Source: Frigoribacterium sp. JB110 (GTDB lineage Bacteria > Actinomycetota > Actinomycetes > Actinomycetales > Microbacteriaceae). Taken from it: DNA of 64,000 nt. Positions 1-8,104 of the stretch are shown here, one piece after another (the stretch's first letter is position 1; the number at the start of each line of letters is the position of its first letter). Location of the stretch: positions 1-64,000 of the forward strand of contig NZ_FUIA01000016.1 in NCBI RefSeq assembly GCF_900163665.1, read 5' to 3'. Below the pieces are notes generated by a model. The model ran no database searches, was not told the origin of the DNA, and was given only the letters and a program-made list of their open reading frames with translations. Position numbers and translations under genes: made by a program.

Positions 1-149
1 ATACCCTCGACCGTGCCGCCCGCGTAGGCTGCGACCTTCCCGGCGTCCGCGATCATCCGGGCGGCACGGTCGAGGGTATCGGGCGACACGCTCGCCACAG
101 CCGAGCCGACTTCGGCGATGGCTCGGGCGGATTCGCTCGTCTGCGTCAT
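1..149 (-). CDS. N-terminal fragment of a possible SIS-domain sugar-phosphate protein
   Basis: Only the first 49 residues lie in the window; the frame runs off the left edge. The ATG at 149 has an AGGAG six bases upstream, so the start is secure. The visible part is an amphipathic helix followed by DAGKVAAYAGGTVEG, which resembles the first strand and glycine-rich loop of SIS (sugar isomerase) domains. That reading is tentative because most of the domain is missing. It lies downstream of two IclR-type regulators on the same strand, next to a divergent sugar importer, which suits a sugar-phosphate enzyme or regulator. Confidence 0.45.
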   Translation of the reverse strand, partial: MTQTSESARAIAEVGSAVASVSPDTLDRAARMIADAGKVAAYAGGTVEG

Positions 150-165
150 AGGAGTCTCCTTCTCC

Positions 166-185
166 CGGCCGTGTCTGCACGGCCG
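166..185. other. 8-bp stem-loop upstream of the SIS-like gene
   Basis: CGGCCGTG-TCTG-CACGGCCG is a perfect 8-bp stem with a four-base loop. It sits 17 bases upstream of the start of the leftmost gene and downstream of the IclR-type gene that ends at 295. It could be an operator or a weak terminator; there is no T-run to settle this. Confidence 0.4.
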
Positions 186-294
186 ATTCGGTGTCGGTGT
201 CGGCGGGTCGCCGAGCATCCGGATGTCGGGACGTCGGCGGCGCGGAACGTCGTCTGTGCGATGCGGCGCTGAGGGTTCCGCCCGATCAGCCATG

Positions 295-1050
295 TCATGC
301 GGCGCGCGGCCCCAGATCGCCTGCGAACTCCTCCAACGCGACCGTGAGCCCGCTGATGTCGACCGCTGCGGATGGGGCGACGTGCACGGTCGCCACGACG
401 GCGCCGCCGCGCCTGCTGCCGGATGAGACGAACGCGTTGATCTCGAGATTCCCCGTTGCCGACGGCGCCGGCTCCAGCCCATCGGCGGCAGGGGCGGGCG
501 TCGGCCCGTCCTCGCCGCTTGCCGCCCACTCCCGCAGGGACGCCTCGTCGGGGGAGGATTCGGGGAACTCGTCGAGCGTGCGGCGGATGTCGTCGCGCGG
601 AACGGGGCGAAGAACCGGCTCTGCGCCGTTCGCCCCCCACAGCGGCAGTCGACTCCCCGCGCGCGGCGTGTACGGCAGCACGTGGCCGCCGAGGCGAACG
701 GCGACGCACACGCTGTGCACGCCGATGAGGGACTGCAGCGTGACGGTGTGTTCGCGCAGTGCGATGGACCGCTCCCATCCGATCCCGAAGCGCCTCACCG
801 TGGCGATGTCGTCGACGAATCCGGCGGCGATCTCCGTGAGGGCATTGCCCAGTATGAGATCGTCGCCGCTGCGGGCCAGCATGTGTTCGTCGAGCAGCGT
901 TCCGATCAGGTCGCTGGCGCTGCTCTTGGCCAGCCCGGCCGCGCGCGCGAGGTCGGCCGGTCGCGCCCTGCGTTCGAACGCCAGTGCGTCGAGCACCACG
1001 AGCGCTCGACGCACGGCCGGTGCGCGACTGCCGCCCTGGTCGGTCGTCAT
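295..1050 (-). CDS. IclR-family transcriptional regulator
   Basis: 251 residues. The N-terminal winged HTH (about residues 8-65, with ADLARAAGLAKSSASDLIGTL as the recognition region) matches IclR-type domains, which commonly control sugar and aromatic catabolism. The remaining ~180 residues would be the effector-binding part and are only weakly IclR-like. The ATG at 1050 overlaps the stop of the preceding regulator gene as ATGA, so the two are probably translationally coupled; an alternative ATG lies six bases upstream (1056). Two IclR-type regulators in tandem beside one sugar transporter suggest two inputs for one locus. The ligand is unknown. Confidence 0.75.
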   Translation of the reverse strand: MTTDQGGSRAPAVRRALVVLDALAFERRARPADLARAAGLAKSSASDLIGTLLDEHMLARSGDDLILGNALTEIAAGFVDDIATVRRFGIGWERSIALREHTVTLQSLIGVHSVCVAVRLGGHVLPYTPRAGSRLPLWGANGAEPVLRPVPRDDIRRTLDEFPESSPDEASLREWAASGEDGPTPAPAADGLEPAPSATGNLEINAFVSSGSRRGGAVVATVHVAPSAAVDISGLTVALEEFAGDLGPRAA

Positions 1051-2138
1051 CCCCATCGCTCGTACCCCCGAGCGTTGTCAGCGTCGATGATCCGGACCGG
1101 AATCAGATGCGCGCGCTGGGCGAGAGGGCGGCCCCTTGCGAGCTCGCGACCGATCGTGATGGCAGCCGTGATGAGTCTTGCCGGATCCTGCGCGACGGAT
1201 GCGATGAGTGGGCCGCCGGAGACGATGCTGTCCACCGCGTCGGAGCGGCCGTCGACGCTCACGATCGGAATCGCTGCCCCTGCGTCACGCTGCGAAGCGG
1301 CCGCGCCCATCGCAATCGGATCGCACACGGCGAACACCGCGTCGACCTCCGGCAGATCAGTGAGAGCGCGCACCATCATCCGCTGGCCGGCTGCCGAGGT
1401 GTCGTGCTCCTCCTGGTAGTGCGCGGCGATCTCGATGCCGTCGCTGTCTCTGATCGCCTCGCGGAACCCGGCGACGCGGTCGATGTTCGCGTTCTTGCGC
1501 AGCCCGTCGAGGATCGCGACCCTTCCGCGCCCCTGCAGGACCTCGGCGAGTCTGCGCCCTGCGAGCAGCCCGGCCTGCGTGTTGTCGCTGGTCACGCTCA
1601 CGTCGACACCGTCCAAACGGGAGCCGATCGCGATCACCGGCACACCGGCACGGCGGGCGTGGTCGAGCTCCACAGCATGCGGCCCCGTGTCCACCGAGTC
1701 GACGATGATGACGTCGGCGCCCTCATCGATCAGCTCGTGCCACTGGTCCCTCTGGGTCTGCGAGCTCTCCTCCGCGTCGCGCACAAGAAGCTGACCGCCT
1801 GCCGCGCTCGCCTCTCGCGTCGCCGCGTGCAGCATCGCCGTGTAGAACTTGTTCGCGCGTGAGACGACGAGAAGACCGACGCCCAGGGGCCTGCCCAGCA
1901 TGGCAGCCGATGCCGCCGCGAGCTCGAGCACGTGCGAACCCAACCAGAAGCGTCCGTCGGCGAGGCGCACGAGCATCCGGTCGTCCACGAGCGCATCGCA
2001 GATGCCGAGCACGCTCGTGCGCGGGAGAGCGAGCTCCTTGGCCATCGCCGACGCGGTCGACGGCCTGCCGGTGCGGGCGAGATGGCGCAGCAGAGCGACC
2101 GCACGTGCCGCGGCGGGGACTCGACCAGGCTGCAACAT
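1047..2138 (-). CDS. Chimeric regulator: IclR-type HTH fused to a sugar-binding (LacI/PBP-like) domain
   Basis: 363 residues from ATG 2138. Residues ~8-65 form an IclR-like winged HTH (STASAMAKELALPRTSVLGI). From about residue 85 to the end the sequence is a type-1 periplasmic-binding fold as in LacI regulators and ribose-binding proteins: DVIIVDSVDTG, GVPVIAIGSRLDGVDVSVTSDN, GRVAILDG, DAVFAVCDPIAMGAA and VSVDGRSDAVDSI. The usual combination is LacI HTH with this fold, or IclR HTH with an IclR effector domain, so the pairing is unusual. It is divergent from the sugar-binding lipoprotein at 2281 and probably senses the imported sugar. The open frame extends to 2264, but that extension would overlap the divergent promoter. 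Confidence 0.8.
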   Translation of the reverse strand: MLQPGRVPAAARAVALLRHLARTGRPSTASAMAKELALPRTSVLGICDALVDDRMLVRLADGRFWLGSHVLELAAASAAMLGRPLGVGLLVVSRANKFYTAMLHAATREASAAGGQLLVRDAEESSQTQRDQWHELIDEGADVIIVDSVDTGPHAVELDHARRAGVPVIAIGSRLDGVDVSVTSDNTQAGLLAGRRLAEVLQGRGRVAILDGLRKNANIDRVAGFREAIRDSDGIEIAAHYQEEHDTSAAGQRMMVRALTDLPEVDAVFAVCDPIAMGAAASQRDAGAAIPIVSVDGRSDAVDSIVSGGPLIASVAQDPARLITAAITIGRELARGRPLAQRAHLIPVRIIDADNARGYERWG

Positions 2139-2155
2139 CACACTCTCGCATCGTC

Positions 2156-2185
2156 GTTGACACCGGACGCGGTCAACCATACACT
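2156..2185 (+). promoter_or_regulatory. Promoter with overlapping inverted repeat for the sugar ABC operon
   Basis: A consensus -35 TTGACA (2157-2162), a 17-bp spacer and TACACT (2180-2185) face the binding-protein gene at 2281. An inverted repeat, GTTGAC (2156-2161) and GTCAAC (2172-2177), covers the -35 and spacer, placed so that a bound regulator would block RNA polymerase. The divergent chimeric regulator is the obvious candidate. The base pattern is seen directly; the regulatory role is inferred. Confidence 0.6.
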
Positions 2186-2280
2186 TTGTGACCAAGAGTC
2201 GTGCATGGGTTCGAAATTTGGAACACATCAGGCTCATCCCGAGCATCAGCAGTGTTGCGACCACTCGTCAGGAGATTTCG

Positions 2281-3306
2281 ATGAAGACTTCCCGTGCACT
2301 CAAGACCGCCGCAGGCCTCGCCGCCGGCGGCCTGCTTCTCGCCGGCTGCGCCGCAGGCGGAGACGGCGGTGGCGACGGCGGTGGCGGCGACGACACGGTG
2401 ACCGTCGCGTTCGTGCCCAAGCTCCAGGGCTCGCCCTACTTCGAGGCGATGAACACCGGAGCCGAGCAGGCAATGGAGGACATCGACGGCCTCGAGTGGA
2501 TCTACCAGGGGCCGACCGATGCCAGCGCCACCGCTCAGGCCGACGTCGTCCGCTCGATGATCCAGCAGCAGGTCGACGTGCTGATCGTCGCCCCGAACGA
2601 TCCGGATTCGCTCGCTCCGCTGATGCAGGAGGCCGCCGACGCCGGCATCAAGGTCGCCACCAGCGACACCGACGCACCGGATTCCGTCCGCGAACTGTTC
2701 GTCAGTCAAGCCACAGCCGAGGGCATCGGCACGACGACGATCGACACGCTCGCCGAGGCGATGGGCGAGGAGGGGGAATACGCGATCGTCTCCTGCGGTG
2801 AGACCGCGGAGAACCTGAACTCGTGGATCGAGGTCGAGCAGGCGCACCAGGAGGAGGCCTACCCCGACATGGAGCTCGTCGAGATCGGGTACTCGGGCGA
2901 GGACCAGGCAGCCAACGCACAGATGGCGACGGACTTCATGAATGCCTATCCGGATTTGAAGGGTCTGATCGGCCAGTGCACCACATCGGCCGTCGGCGTG
3001 GCAGAGGCAGTGCGGGACGCGGGGCGTATCGGCGAGGTGTTCACCGTGGGCGTCGGCACTCCGGCGTCGATGCTGCCGTACCTCGAGGACGGCTCGTCAT
3101 CCGGATCGATCCTCTGGGATGTCGAGCAGTTCGGCTACCTCACCGCGTGGGCGGGTGTGCAGCTCGGCCAGGGCAACGAGTTCGACGAGACCAACGCCGT
3201 CAACGACGACATCACAGCCGCCGAGTACTCCGCTGACGACAGCACGCTGCTCCTCGGGCCGCCCACCGTCTTCGACGCCGAGAACGCCGGCGACTACGAC
3301 TACTGA
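2281..3306 (+). CDS. Sugar ABC transporter substrate-binding lipoprotein (RhaS/LsrB-like)
   Basis: 341 residues from the ATG at 2281, preceded by AGGAG. A signal peptide ends in the lipobox LLAGC (Cys23), followed by a Gly/Asp linker, so the mature protein is a membrane-anchored lipoprotein. The body is a Peripla_BP_4 domain starting VTVAFVPKLQGSPYFEAM. The FVPK opening is characteristic of the rhamnose (RhaS) and autoinducer-2 (LsrB) binding proteins rather than ribose binders. It is first in an operon with an ATPase and two permeases, with short gaps or overlaps. The substrate could be rhamnose, AI-2, a tetritol or a related small sugar; the sequence alone does not decide. Confidence 0.88.
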   Translation: MKTSRALKTAAGLAAGGLLLAGCAAGGDGGGDGGGGDDTVTVAFVPKLQGSPYFEAMNTGAEQAMEDIDGLEWIYQGPTDASATAQADVVRSMIQQQVDVLIVAPNDPDSLAPLMQEAADAGIKVATSDTDAPDSVRELFVSQATAEGIGTTTIDTLAEAMGEEGEYAIVSCGETAENLNSWIEVEQAHQEEAYPDMELVEIGYSGEDQAANAQMATDFMNAYPDLKGLIGQCTTSAVGVAEAVRDAGRIGEVFTVGVGTPASMLPYLEDGSSSGSILWDVEQFGYLTAWAGVQLGQGNEFDETNAVNDDITAAEYSADDSTLLLGPPTVFDAENAGDYDY

Positions 3307-3329
3307 TCGATCCGAGCCGGAGGGCCACT

Positions 3330-4850
3330 GTGACTGACGTCATCCCTCGAGTCAGGCTCACCGGGATCTCCAAGCGCTTCGGGGCCGTGCGTGCCATCAG
3401 GCACGCCGACCTCGAAGTGCTCCCCGGGAGCGTGCACGCCCTCGTCGGCGAGAACGGCGCGGGCAAATCGACCCTGATCAAGATCCTCGCGGGGGCGGAG
3501 TTCTCCGACACGGGCGAGATCGCGATCGATGATCGAGCCGTCTCGTTCTCGTCGACCACCGACGCGATCGCCGCCGGCATCGCCACGGTCTACCAGGAGC
3601 CGCAGCTGTTCGGCGAGCTCACTGTCGCAGAGAACATCTTCATCGGCAGGGAGCGGCGCCATCGCGGCGTCGTCGACTGGAAGAAGCAGCACGGCGAAGT
3701 CTCGGAGCTGCTCGAGCTGATGGGCCTGCCGGAGAAGTACGCGACGGTTCCGATCGACGAGCTGTCGATCGCCACCAAGCAGCAGGTCGCGATCGCCAAG
3801 GCGCTCGCGCAGGATGCCTCGGTGCTCATCCTCGACGAGCCGAGCGCGATCCTGACCGACGCCGAGATCGACGTGCTGTTCGGCGTCGTGCGCAGACTCC
3901 AGGAGCGCGGCGTCGCGATCATCTACATCTCGCACCGCTTGGACGAGCTGTTCCGGATCGCCGACACGGTGACCGTGATGCGCGACGGTGAGACGACGGG
4001 AACGCACGCGATCGCCGACATGACGGTCCGTTCGATCGCCGAGGAGATGGTCGGCGGTCTCGAGGTGGCAGAGAACAGGCGCCGCGACATGACCGGAGCC
4101 GAGCCCGTGCTCGAGCTCGACGCGCTGACCCGCGGGAGTGACTTCCGAGATGTGAACGTGCGCGTGGGGGAGGGCGAGGTCGTCGCACTGTACGGGCTCG
4201 TGGGCTCCGGCTCGTCGGAGATCTCAGCTGCGCTGTGGGGGATGAAGAAGGCGACATCCGGCCGGATCCTGCTCGACGGCAGCCCCGTGGCCCCGCGCTC
4301 GCCGCGGCATGCGCAGAAGCTCGGCATCGGGCTGCTCCCTGCCGACCGCAAGGGGCAGGGCATGTTCTCGTTCCAGACGATCGCGTTCAACATCTCGGCC
4401 GGCCGCATCGGGAAGTTCGCTCGGGGCGGGCTCTGGTTCGACGGGAAGAAGGCGCGCTCCGTCGCACGCGACATGATCTCGCGATTGGCGATCAAGACGC
4501 GCAACGAGCTCTACCCGATCGCCTCGCTCTCCGGCGGCAACGCGCAGAAGGTCGTGCTCGCCAGGCAGCTCGTGGAGGTGCCGCGGGTGCTGGTGCTGGA
4601 AGAACCGTCGCAGGGTGTGGACATCCGTGCCAAGGAAGAGATCCACACGATCATCGAGGAGCTCGCAGACCAGGGCGTCACCGTTCTGGTCGTGACGTCG
4701 GATCTGCCCGAGGCGCTGCGCATCGCGGACCGCGTCGTGGTGGTGCGAGCGGGAACGACGACGGCGGAGTTCGGACCGGACGCCACCCAGGTCGACGTGC
4801 TGGCCGCAGCGGCGGGCGACGCCGCGCAGACCGAGGAGGTCGGATCATGA
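3330..4850 (+). CDS. Sugar ABC transporter ATP-binding protein, double cassette (RbsA/LsrA-like)
   Basis: 506 residues from a GTG at 3330 with CCGGAGG upstream. Two ABC cassettes lie in tandem, as usual for this family. The first has a full Walker A (GENGAGKS, residues 40-47) and Walker B (LILDEPSA) but a degenerate signature (LSIATKQQVA). The second has a degenerate P-loop (GLVGSGSSE) but a good LSGGNAQKV signature and VLVLEEPSQGVD. This asymmetry is typical of ribose/xylose/AI-2 importers and implies one competent site per chain. It energises the two permeases encoded just downstream; its stop overlaps the next start as ATGA. Confidence 0.93.
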   Translation: MTDVIPRVRLTGISKRFGAVRAIRHADLEVLPGSVHALVGENGAGKSTLIKILAGAEFSDTGEIAIDDRAVSFSSTTDAIAAGIATVYQEPQLFGELTVAENIFIGRERRHRGVVDWKKQHGEVSELLELMGLPEKYATVPIDELSIATKQQVAIAKALAQDASVLILDEPSAILTDAEIDVLFGVVRRLQERGVAIIYISHRLDELFRIADTVTVMRDGETTGTHAIADMTVRSIAEEMVGGLEVAENRRRDMTGAEPVLELDALTRGSDFRDVNVRVGEGEVVALYGLVGSGSSEISAALWGMKKATSGRILLDGSPVAPRSPRHAQKLGIGLLPADRKGQGMFSFQTIAFNISAGRIGKFARGGLWFDGKKARSVARDMISRLAIKTRNELYPIASLSGGNAQKVVLARQLVEVPRVLVLEEPSQGVDIRAKEEIHTIIEELADQGVTVLVVTSDLPEALRIADRVVVVRAGTTTAEFGPDATQVDVLAAAAGDAAQTEEVGS

Positions 4851-5863
4851 CGGATCTGCTCACCCGCGACGTTCCGGCGGCGCGAAAGCGCCGAGCCCGG
4901 GTGCTGCCGCGCGCCCTCTCGACGCAGGAGATGGTGCTGATCGGCGTGCTGATCGTGCTGTGGATCCTGCTGGGGGCCTTCACGCCCAACTTCCTCACGG
5001 CGCAGTCGATCCAGCCGCTGCTCGCGAGTGCCGCGCCGATTGCGCTGATCGGCATCGGCATGACAGCCGTGATCGTGACGGCGGGCATCGACATCTCGGT
5101 CGCCGCCATGCTGATGGTGTGCGCCGTCGTGATGGCGAAGCTGATGGTCGATCTGTCGTGGCCGATGCCGCTGGCGCTGCTGGCCGGCATCCTGCTCGGC
5201 GGGCTGTGCGGGCTGTTCAACGGCATCCTGATCACGCTCGGCCGCGTGCATCCGATCATCATCACGTTCGGCACGTCGAACATCTTCATGTTCCTCGGAT
5301 GGCGCATCTTCGACTCGAAGGTCGTCAACGGCATTCCGACCAGCGTCGGCGTGCTGGGCCGCGGGGCGGACGGACGGTTCCTGGGCGTTCCCTACTCGTT
5401 CCTGATCGTGATCGTGCTCGCCGCGCTCCTGTGGTGGTACATGCGCTACACCGCAGGCGGACGCCACTTCTACGCGATCGGCAACGATCAGAACGCCGCA
5501 CGACTGGTCGGCATCCGCGTGCAGAAGCGCACGATCATCCCGTACGTGCTGACAGGGCTCGGCGTCGGTCTCGCCGCCATGGTCGCCATGGCGAACGGCA
5601 CCCAGACGCTGGCGCAGTCGGTCGGGCAGGGCATCGAGCTGCAGGCGATCGCCGCTGTGGTGATCGGCGGCACGTCGATCGTCGGTGGTCGCGGCAGCGT
5701 GCTGGGCACCCTGCTCGGGGCGCTGCTGGTGCAGACCGTGACATCCGGGACCATCCAACTCGGGTGGGCGCCGCAGCTGGCGAACTTCTTCGTCGGCGTC
5801 GCGATCATCATCGCCGTCGGCGCCGACCTGCTGCAGCAGCGACTGACGAGGAAGACATCATGA
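4847..5863 (+). CDS. Sugar ABC transporter permease (RbsC/LsrC-like), first subunit
   Basis: 338 residues with about nine to ten hydrophobic segments; a BPD_transp_2 family inner-membrane permease. The start at 4847 overlaps the ATPase stop (ATGA). Family features are the GIDISVAAMLM helix and the late loop GIELQAIAAVVIGGTSIVGGRGS, equivalent to the conserved GGxSxxGG coupling region. A positively charged N-terminal tail (about 22 residues, rich in Arg) precedes the first helix. It pairs with the next gene as a heterodimer, as in rhamnose and AI-2 importers that use two permeases. Confidence 0.92.
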   Translation: MTDLLTRDVPAARKRRARVLPRALSTQEMVLIGVLIVLWILLGAFTPNFLTAQSIQPLLASAAPIALIGIGMTAVIVTAGIDISVAAMLMVCAVVMAKLMVDLSWPMPLALLAGILLGGLCGLFNGILITLGRVHPIIITFGTSNIFMFLGWRIFDSKVVNGIPTSVGVLGRGADGRFLGVPYSFLIVIVLAALLWWYMRYTAGGRHFYAIGNDQNAARLVGIRVQKRTIIPYVLTGLGVGLAAMVAMANGTQTLAQSVGQGIELQAIAAVVIGGTSIVGGRGSVLGTLLGALLVQTVTSGTIQLGWAPQLANFFVGVAIIIAVGADLLQQRLTRKTS

Positions 5864-6957
5864 GCGAGCAGAACACCGCCGCACCGGCGCCGGACACCAC
5901 ACTCGTCGTGCAGAGCCGGTCGGAGGAGACGCGGATGGCCGCGATCATCCGGACGCTGCTCACTCGCCGCGAACTGATGCTCGTCGTCGCGCTGATCGTG
6001 CTGCTGATCGTGATGTTCTCGCTCTCGGCGGCAGGCGTCACGAACGGGCCCTTCAACGGTCGGGCGATGGCGGGCAACCTGATCAACGTGGTGCCGCTGG
6101 CGATGCTGGCGCTCGCAGAGATGATCGTGATCCTCACGGGGCGTGGTTCGATCGACCTGTCAGTGGGTTCGATGGTCTCGCTGGTGAGCATGGTCTTCGG
6201 CTTCATGTACGGCGTATGGGGGATGCCGCTGTGGACCTCGATCATCGGAGCCGTCGTCGTCGGCGGGCTGCTCGGCGCCGTCAACGGCGCACTGGTGGCG
6301 TTCCTGGGCTTCCCTCCGCTGATCGCCACACTCGCGACCTACTACGCGTATTGGTCGCTGGCGATCGTGATCAACGACCAGCAGCCGATCAGTTCGCCCG
6401 AGATCCAGGATCTCTACGAAACGGCGCGGTCGATACCGATCTTCGGAAGCGGGTTCCCGAGCATTCCGGCAGGGGTGTTCCTGTTCCTCATCCCGACCGT
6501 GATCGTCGTCTGGTACCTCGTCAACCGCGCGCCGCTCGGTCGTCGACTGTACGCGGTCGGCACCAACGACGTCGCTGCGAAGTGGGCGGGCATCGACCTG
6601 GTGCGCACCCGTTTCACCGCGTTCGTGCTCTCCGGGGCGATCTCGGGCCTGGTCGCCGTCGTGACAGTGGGGCAGTTCGCCTCGGCGCGACCCGACGCGG
6701 GCAACGCGGGCAGCGGTATGGCACTGCCCGCCATCACCATCGCCGTTCTCGCCGGTGTTGCGATCACCGGAGGCATCGGCAAGGTCTCGGGAGTCGTGAT
6801 CGCCGCACTGCTGGTCACCTGGCTGAACGCCGGCATCCTGCTGCTGTTCCCTGGGAACCACGGTACGCAGTTCCAGCTGCTCGCGCTCGGCGTGCTGCTG
6901 GTGGGCGCCGCGCTGCTGAACGGCTACACCAACCGCAAATATCACATCATCGGATAG
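5860..6957 (+). CDS. Sugar ABC transporter permease (RbsC/LsrD-like), second subunit
   Basis: 365 residues, BPD_transp_2 family, starting at an ATGA overlap with the first permease. A ~40-residue hydrophilic N-terminal extension precedes the first membrane helix (ELMLVVALIVLLIVMFSLSA). The conserved helix reads GSIDLSVGSMVSLVSM and the cytoplasmic coupling loop ALPAITIAVLAGVAITGG. Two different permeases after one double-cassette ATPase is the layout of the RhaSTPQ and LsrACDB systems. A strong hairpin follows the stop at once and may set its expression relative to the dehydrogenase downstream. Confidence 0.92.
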   Translation: MSEQNTAAPAPDTTLVVQSRSEETRMAAIIRTLLTRRELMLVVALIVLLIVMFSLSAAGVTNGPFNGRAMAGNLINVVPLAMLALAEMIVILTGRGSIDLSVGSMVSLVSMVFGFMYGVWGMPLWTSIIGAVVVGGLLGAVNGALVAFLGFPPLIATLATYYAYWSLAIVINDQQPISSPEIQDLYETARSIPIFGSGFPSIPAGVFLFLIPTVIVVWYLVNRAPLGRRLYAVGTNDVAAKWAGIDLVRTRFTAFVLSGAISGLVAVVTVGQFASARPDAGNAGSGMALPAITIAVLAGVAITGGIGKVSGVVIAALLVTWLNAGILLLFPGNHGTQFQLLALGVLLVGAALLNGYTNRKYHIIG

Positions 6958-6993
6958 GGCTGGGGTGTGCGGGTCGGCCCGCACACCCCAGCC
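6958..6993. other. 16-bp perfect stem-loop between permease and dehydrogenase genes
   Basis: Positions 6958-6973 and 6978-6993 are perfectly complementary (16 bp) around a TCGG loop, starting one base after the permease stop. No T-run follows, so it may be a Rho-independent-like attenuator or an mRNA 3'-end stabiliser within the operon rather than a full terminator. The next gene starts only 19 bases beyond the stem and has its own ribosome-binding site. Confidence 0.65.
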
Positions 6994-7012
6994 TTCACTC
7001 GAACGGAGCACC

Positions 7013-7780
7013 ATGGCAGTTCTCGACTCGTTCTCGCTCGCCGGGAAGACCGCCCTCGTCACCGGAGGCAACCGCGGCCTCGGCCTCGCGTTCGCGCGCG
7101 GGCTCGCCGAGGCAGGCGCGCGCGCCGTCATCGCCTCCCGCGACCACGACCGCAACCAGGCGGCCGTCCAGAAGCTGAGCGATGAGGGCATCACGGTCGA
7201 CGCGATCGATGTCGACATCACGCAGCCGGGAGAGGCCAGCCGGATGATCGACGAGGCGGTCGCGAAACTGGGTCGCCTCGACATCGTGCTGAACAATGCG
7301 GGGATCTCGATCCATCGGCCGGCGCTCGAGGTCACCGATGAGGAATGGGACACGGTCGTGAACCTCAACCTCACGGCGTTGTGGAAGGTGTCGATCGCGG
7401 CGGCGAAGGTGATGAAGGACGCCGGTGGCGGGAACATCATCAACACCGGTTCGATCAGCTCGCTGATCGTGAACCGGCCGCAGTGGCAGCCTGCGTACAA
7501 CGCGTCGAAAGCCGGAGTGCACCAGCTCACCAAGTCGCTCGCCGCAGAATGGGCCGAGCACGGCATCCGGGTCAATGCGATCGCTCCGGGGTACGTGAAG
7601 ACCGAGATGGCGCCGGTGGACGAGCCGCAGTTCCGCCAGCACTGGATCGAAGACGCGCCGATGAAGCGCTACGCGACCCCGGAGGAGATCGCCCCGACGA
7701 TCGTCTACCTCGCCTCTGACGCCTCGGCGTTCATGACGGGCTCCGTGGTCGTGATCGACGGCGGGTACACGCTGTACTGA
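7013..7780 (+). CDS. SDR-family NAD(P)-dependent polyol/sugar dehydrogenase
   Basis: 255 residues from ATG 7013 (GGAG upstream). Classical short-chain dehydrogenase: cofactor motif TGGNRGLG (residues 17-24), NNAG (94-97), catalytic Ser in GSISS (146-150), Tyr162 and Lys166 in YNASK, and a C-terminal IDGGYTLY tail. The closest recognisable relatives are the sorbitol, arabitol, threitol and gluconate dehydrogenases. As last gene of the importer operon it probably performs the first oxidation of the imported sugar or polyol. The last 30 bases of the gene plus 25 bases of 3' flank are duplicated at 14228-14282. Substrate and NAD/NADP preference are unknown. Confidence 0.9.
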   Translation: MAVLDSFSLAGKTALVTGGNRGLGLAFARGLAEAGARAVIASRDHDRNQAAVQKLSDEGITVDAIDVDITQPGEASRMIDEAVAKLGRLDIVLNNAGISIHRPALEVTDEEWDTVVNLNLTALWKVSIAAAKVMKDAGGGNIINTGSISSLIVNRPQWQPAYNASKAGVHQLTKSLAAEWAEHGIRVNAIAPGYVKTEMAPVDEPQFRQHWIEDAPMKRYATPEEIAPTIVYLASDASAFMTGSVVVIDGGYTLY

Positions 7781-7805
7781 TTCAGTGGCGCGGAACAGGA
7801 AGCGC
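7751..7805 (+). repeat. Left copy of a 55-bp direct repeat bounding the accessory segment
   Basis: Identical at 53 of 55 positions to 14228-14282. This copy contains the last 30 bases of the dehydrogenase gene and 25 bases beyond its stop. Homology stops sharply on both sides. The pair encloses about 6.4 kb of lower-quality, mobile-element-rich DNA, so it probably marks where that segment entered or was duplicated. Confidence 0.85.
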
Positions 7806-7848
7806 TTGTCGCAATAGCGGAAACCACCTATAGTAGGTACGTACCTAC
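7806..7848 (+). promoter_or_regulatory. Promoter and palindromic operator of the Phd/PIN toxin-antitoxin operon
   Basis: TTGTCG (7806-7811), a 17-bp spacer and TATAGT (7829-7834) form a good sigma-70-type promoter. A perfect 16-bp palindrome, GTAGGTACGTACCTAC (7833-7848), overlaps the end of the -10 and the expected transcription start. This is the place for autorepression by the antitoxin, as established for Phd/YefM-type systems. Confidence 0.8.
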
Positions 7849-7864
7849 ATCGGAGGTGATCGCA

Positions 7865-8104
7865 ATGACGATGATGACGGCCCGCGAGTTCAATCGCGAT
7901 GTGAGCGCCGCGAAGCGCGAAGCCGGTCTTGGGCCGGTGGTGATCACCGATCGCGGCGAACCCGCTTTTGTGCTCCTGTCGATCCAGGAGTACCGGCGAC
8001 TCGGGGAGGACGGTGCGTCCCTGGTCGAGCGGCTGAGCATGAATGAAGACATCGACATCGATTTCGGGCCCGCTCAGATCGACCTCAAGGTTCCTGAGCT
8101 GTGA
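7865..8104 (+). CDS. Type II antitoxin, Phd/YefM family
   Basis: 79 residues from ATG 7865, with GGAGG eight bases upstream. The N-terminal MTARE-FNRDVSAAKREA and VVITDRGEPAFVLLSIQEY segments match the DNA-binding fold of Phd/YefM antitoxins. The C-terminal acidic tail (NEDIDIDFGPAQ) would wrap the toxin. The stop overlaps the toxin GTG start (GTGA), and the palindromic operator just upstream supports autoregulation. An in-frame GTG at 7856 is possible but lies on the ribosome-binding site. Confidence 0.9.
   Translation: MTMMTAREFNRDVSAAKREAGLGPVVITDRGEPAFVLLSIQEYRRLGEDGASLVERLSMNEDIDIDFGPAQIDLKVPEL

Noticed and set aside
4511..5758. Long minus-strand open frame (415 codons) opposite the ATPase and permease genes
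   Set aside because: Its translation is His/Arg/Asp-rich low complexity, the usual antisense shadow of a GC-rich gene. The plus-strand frames carry clear family motifs.
2281..7780. Naming the importer RhaSTPQ or LsrACDB outright
   Set aside because: Family resemblance covers both, and the tetritol transporters as well. No LsrK/LsrR, rhamnulokinase or substrate-specific enzyme adjoins it.
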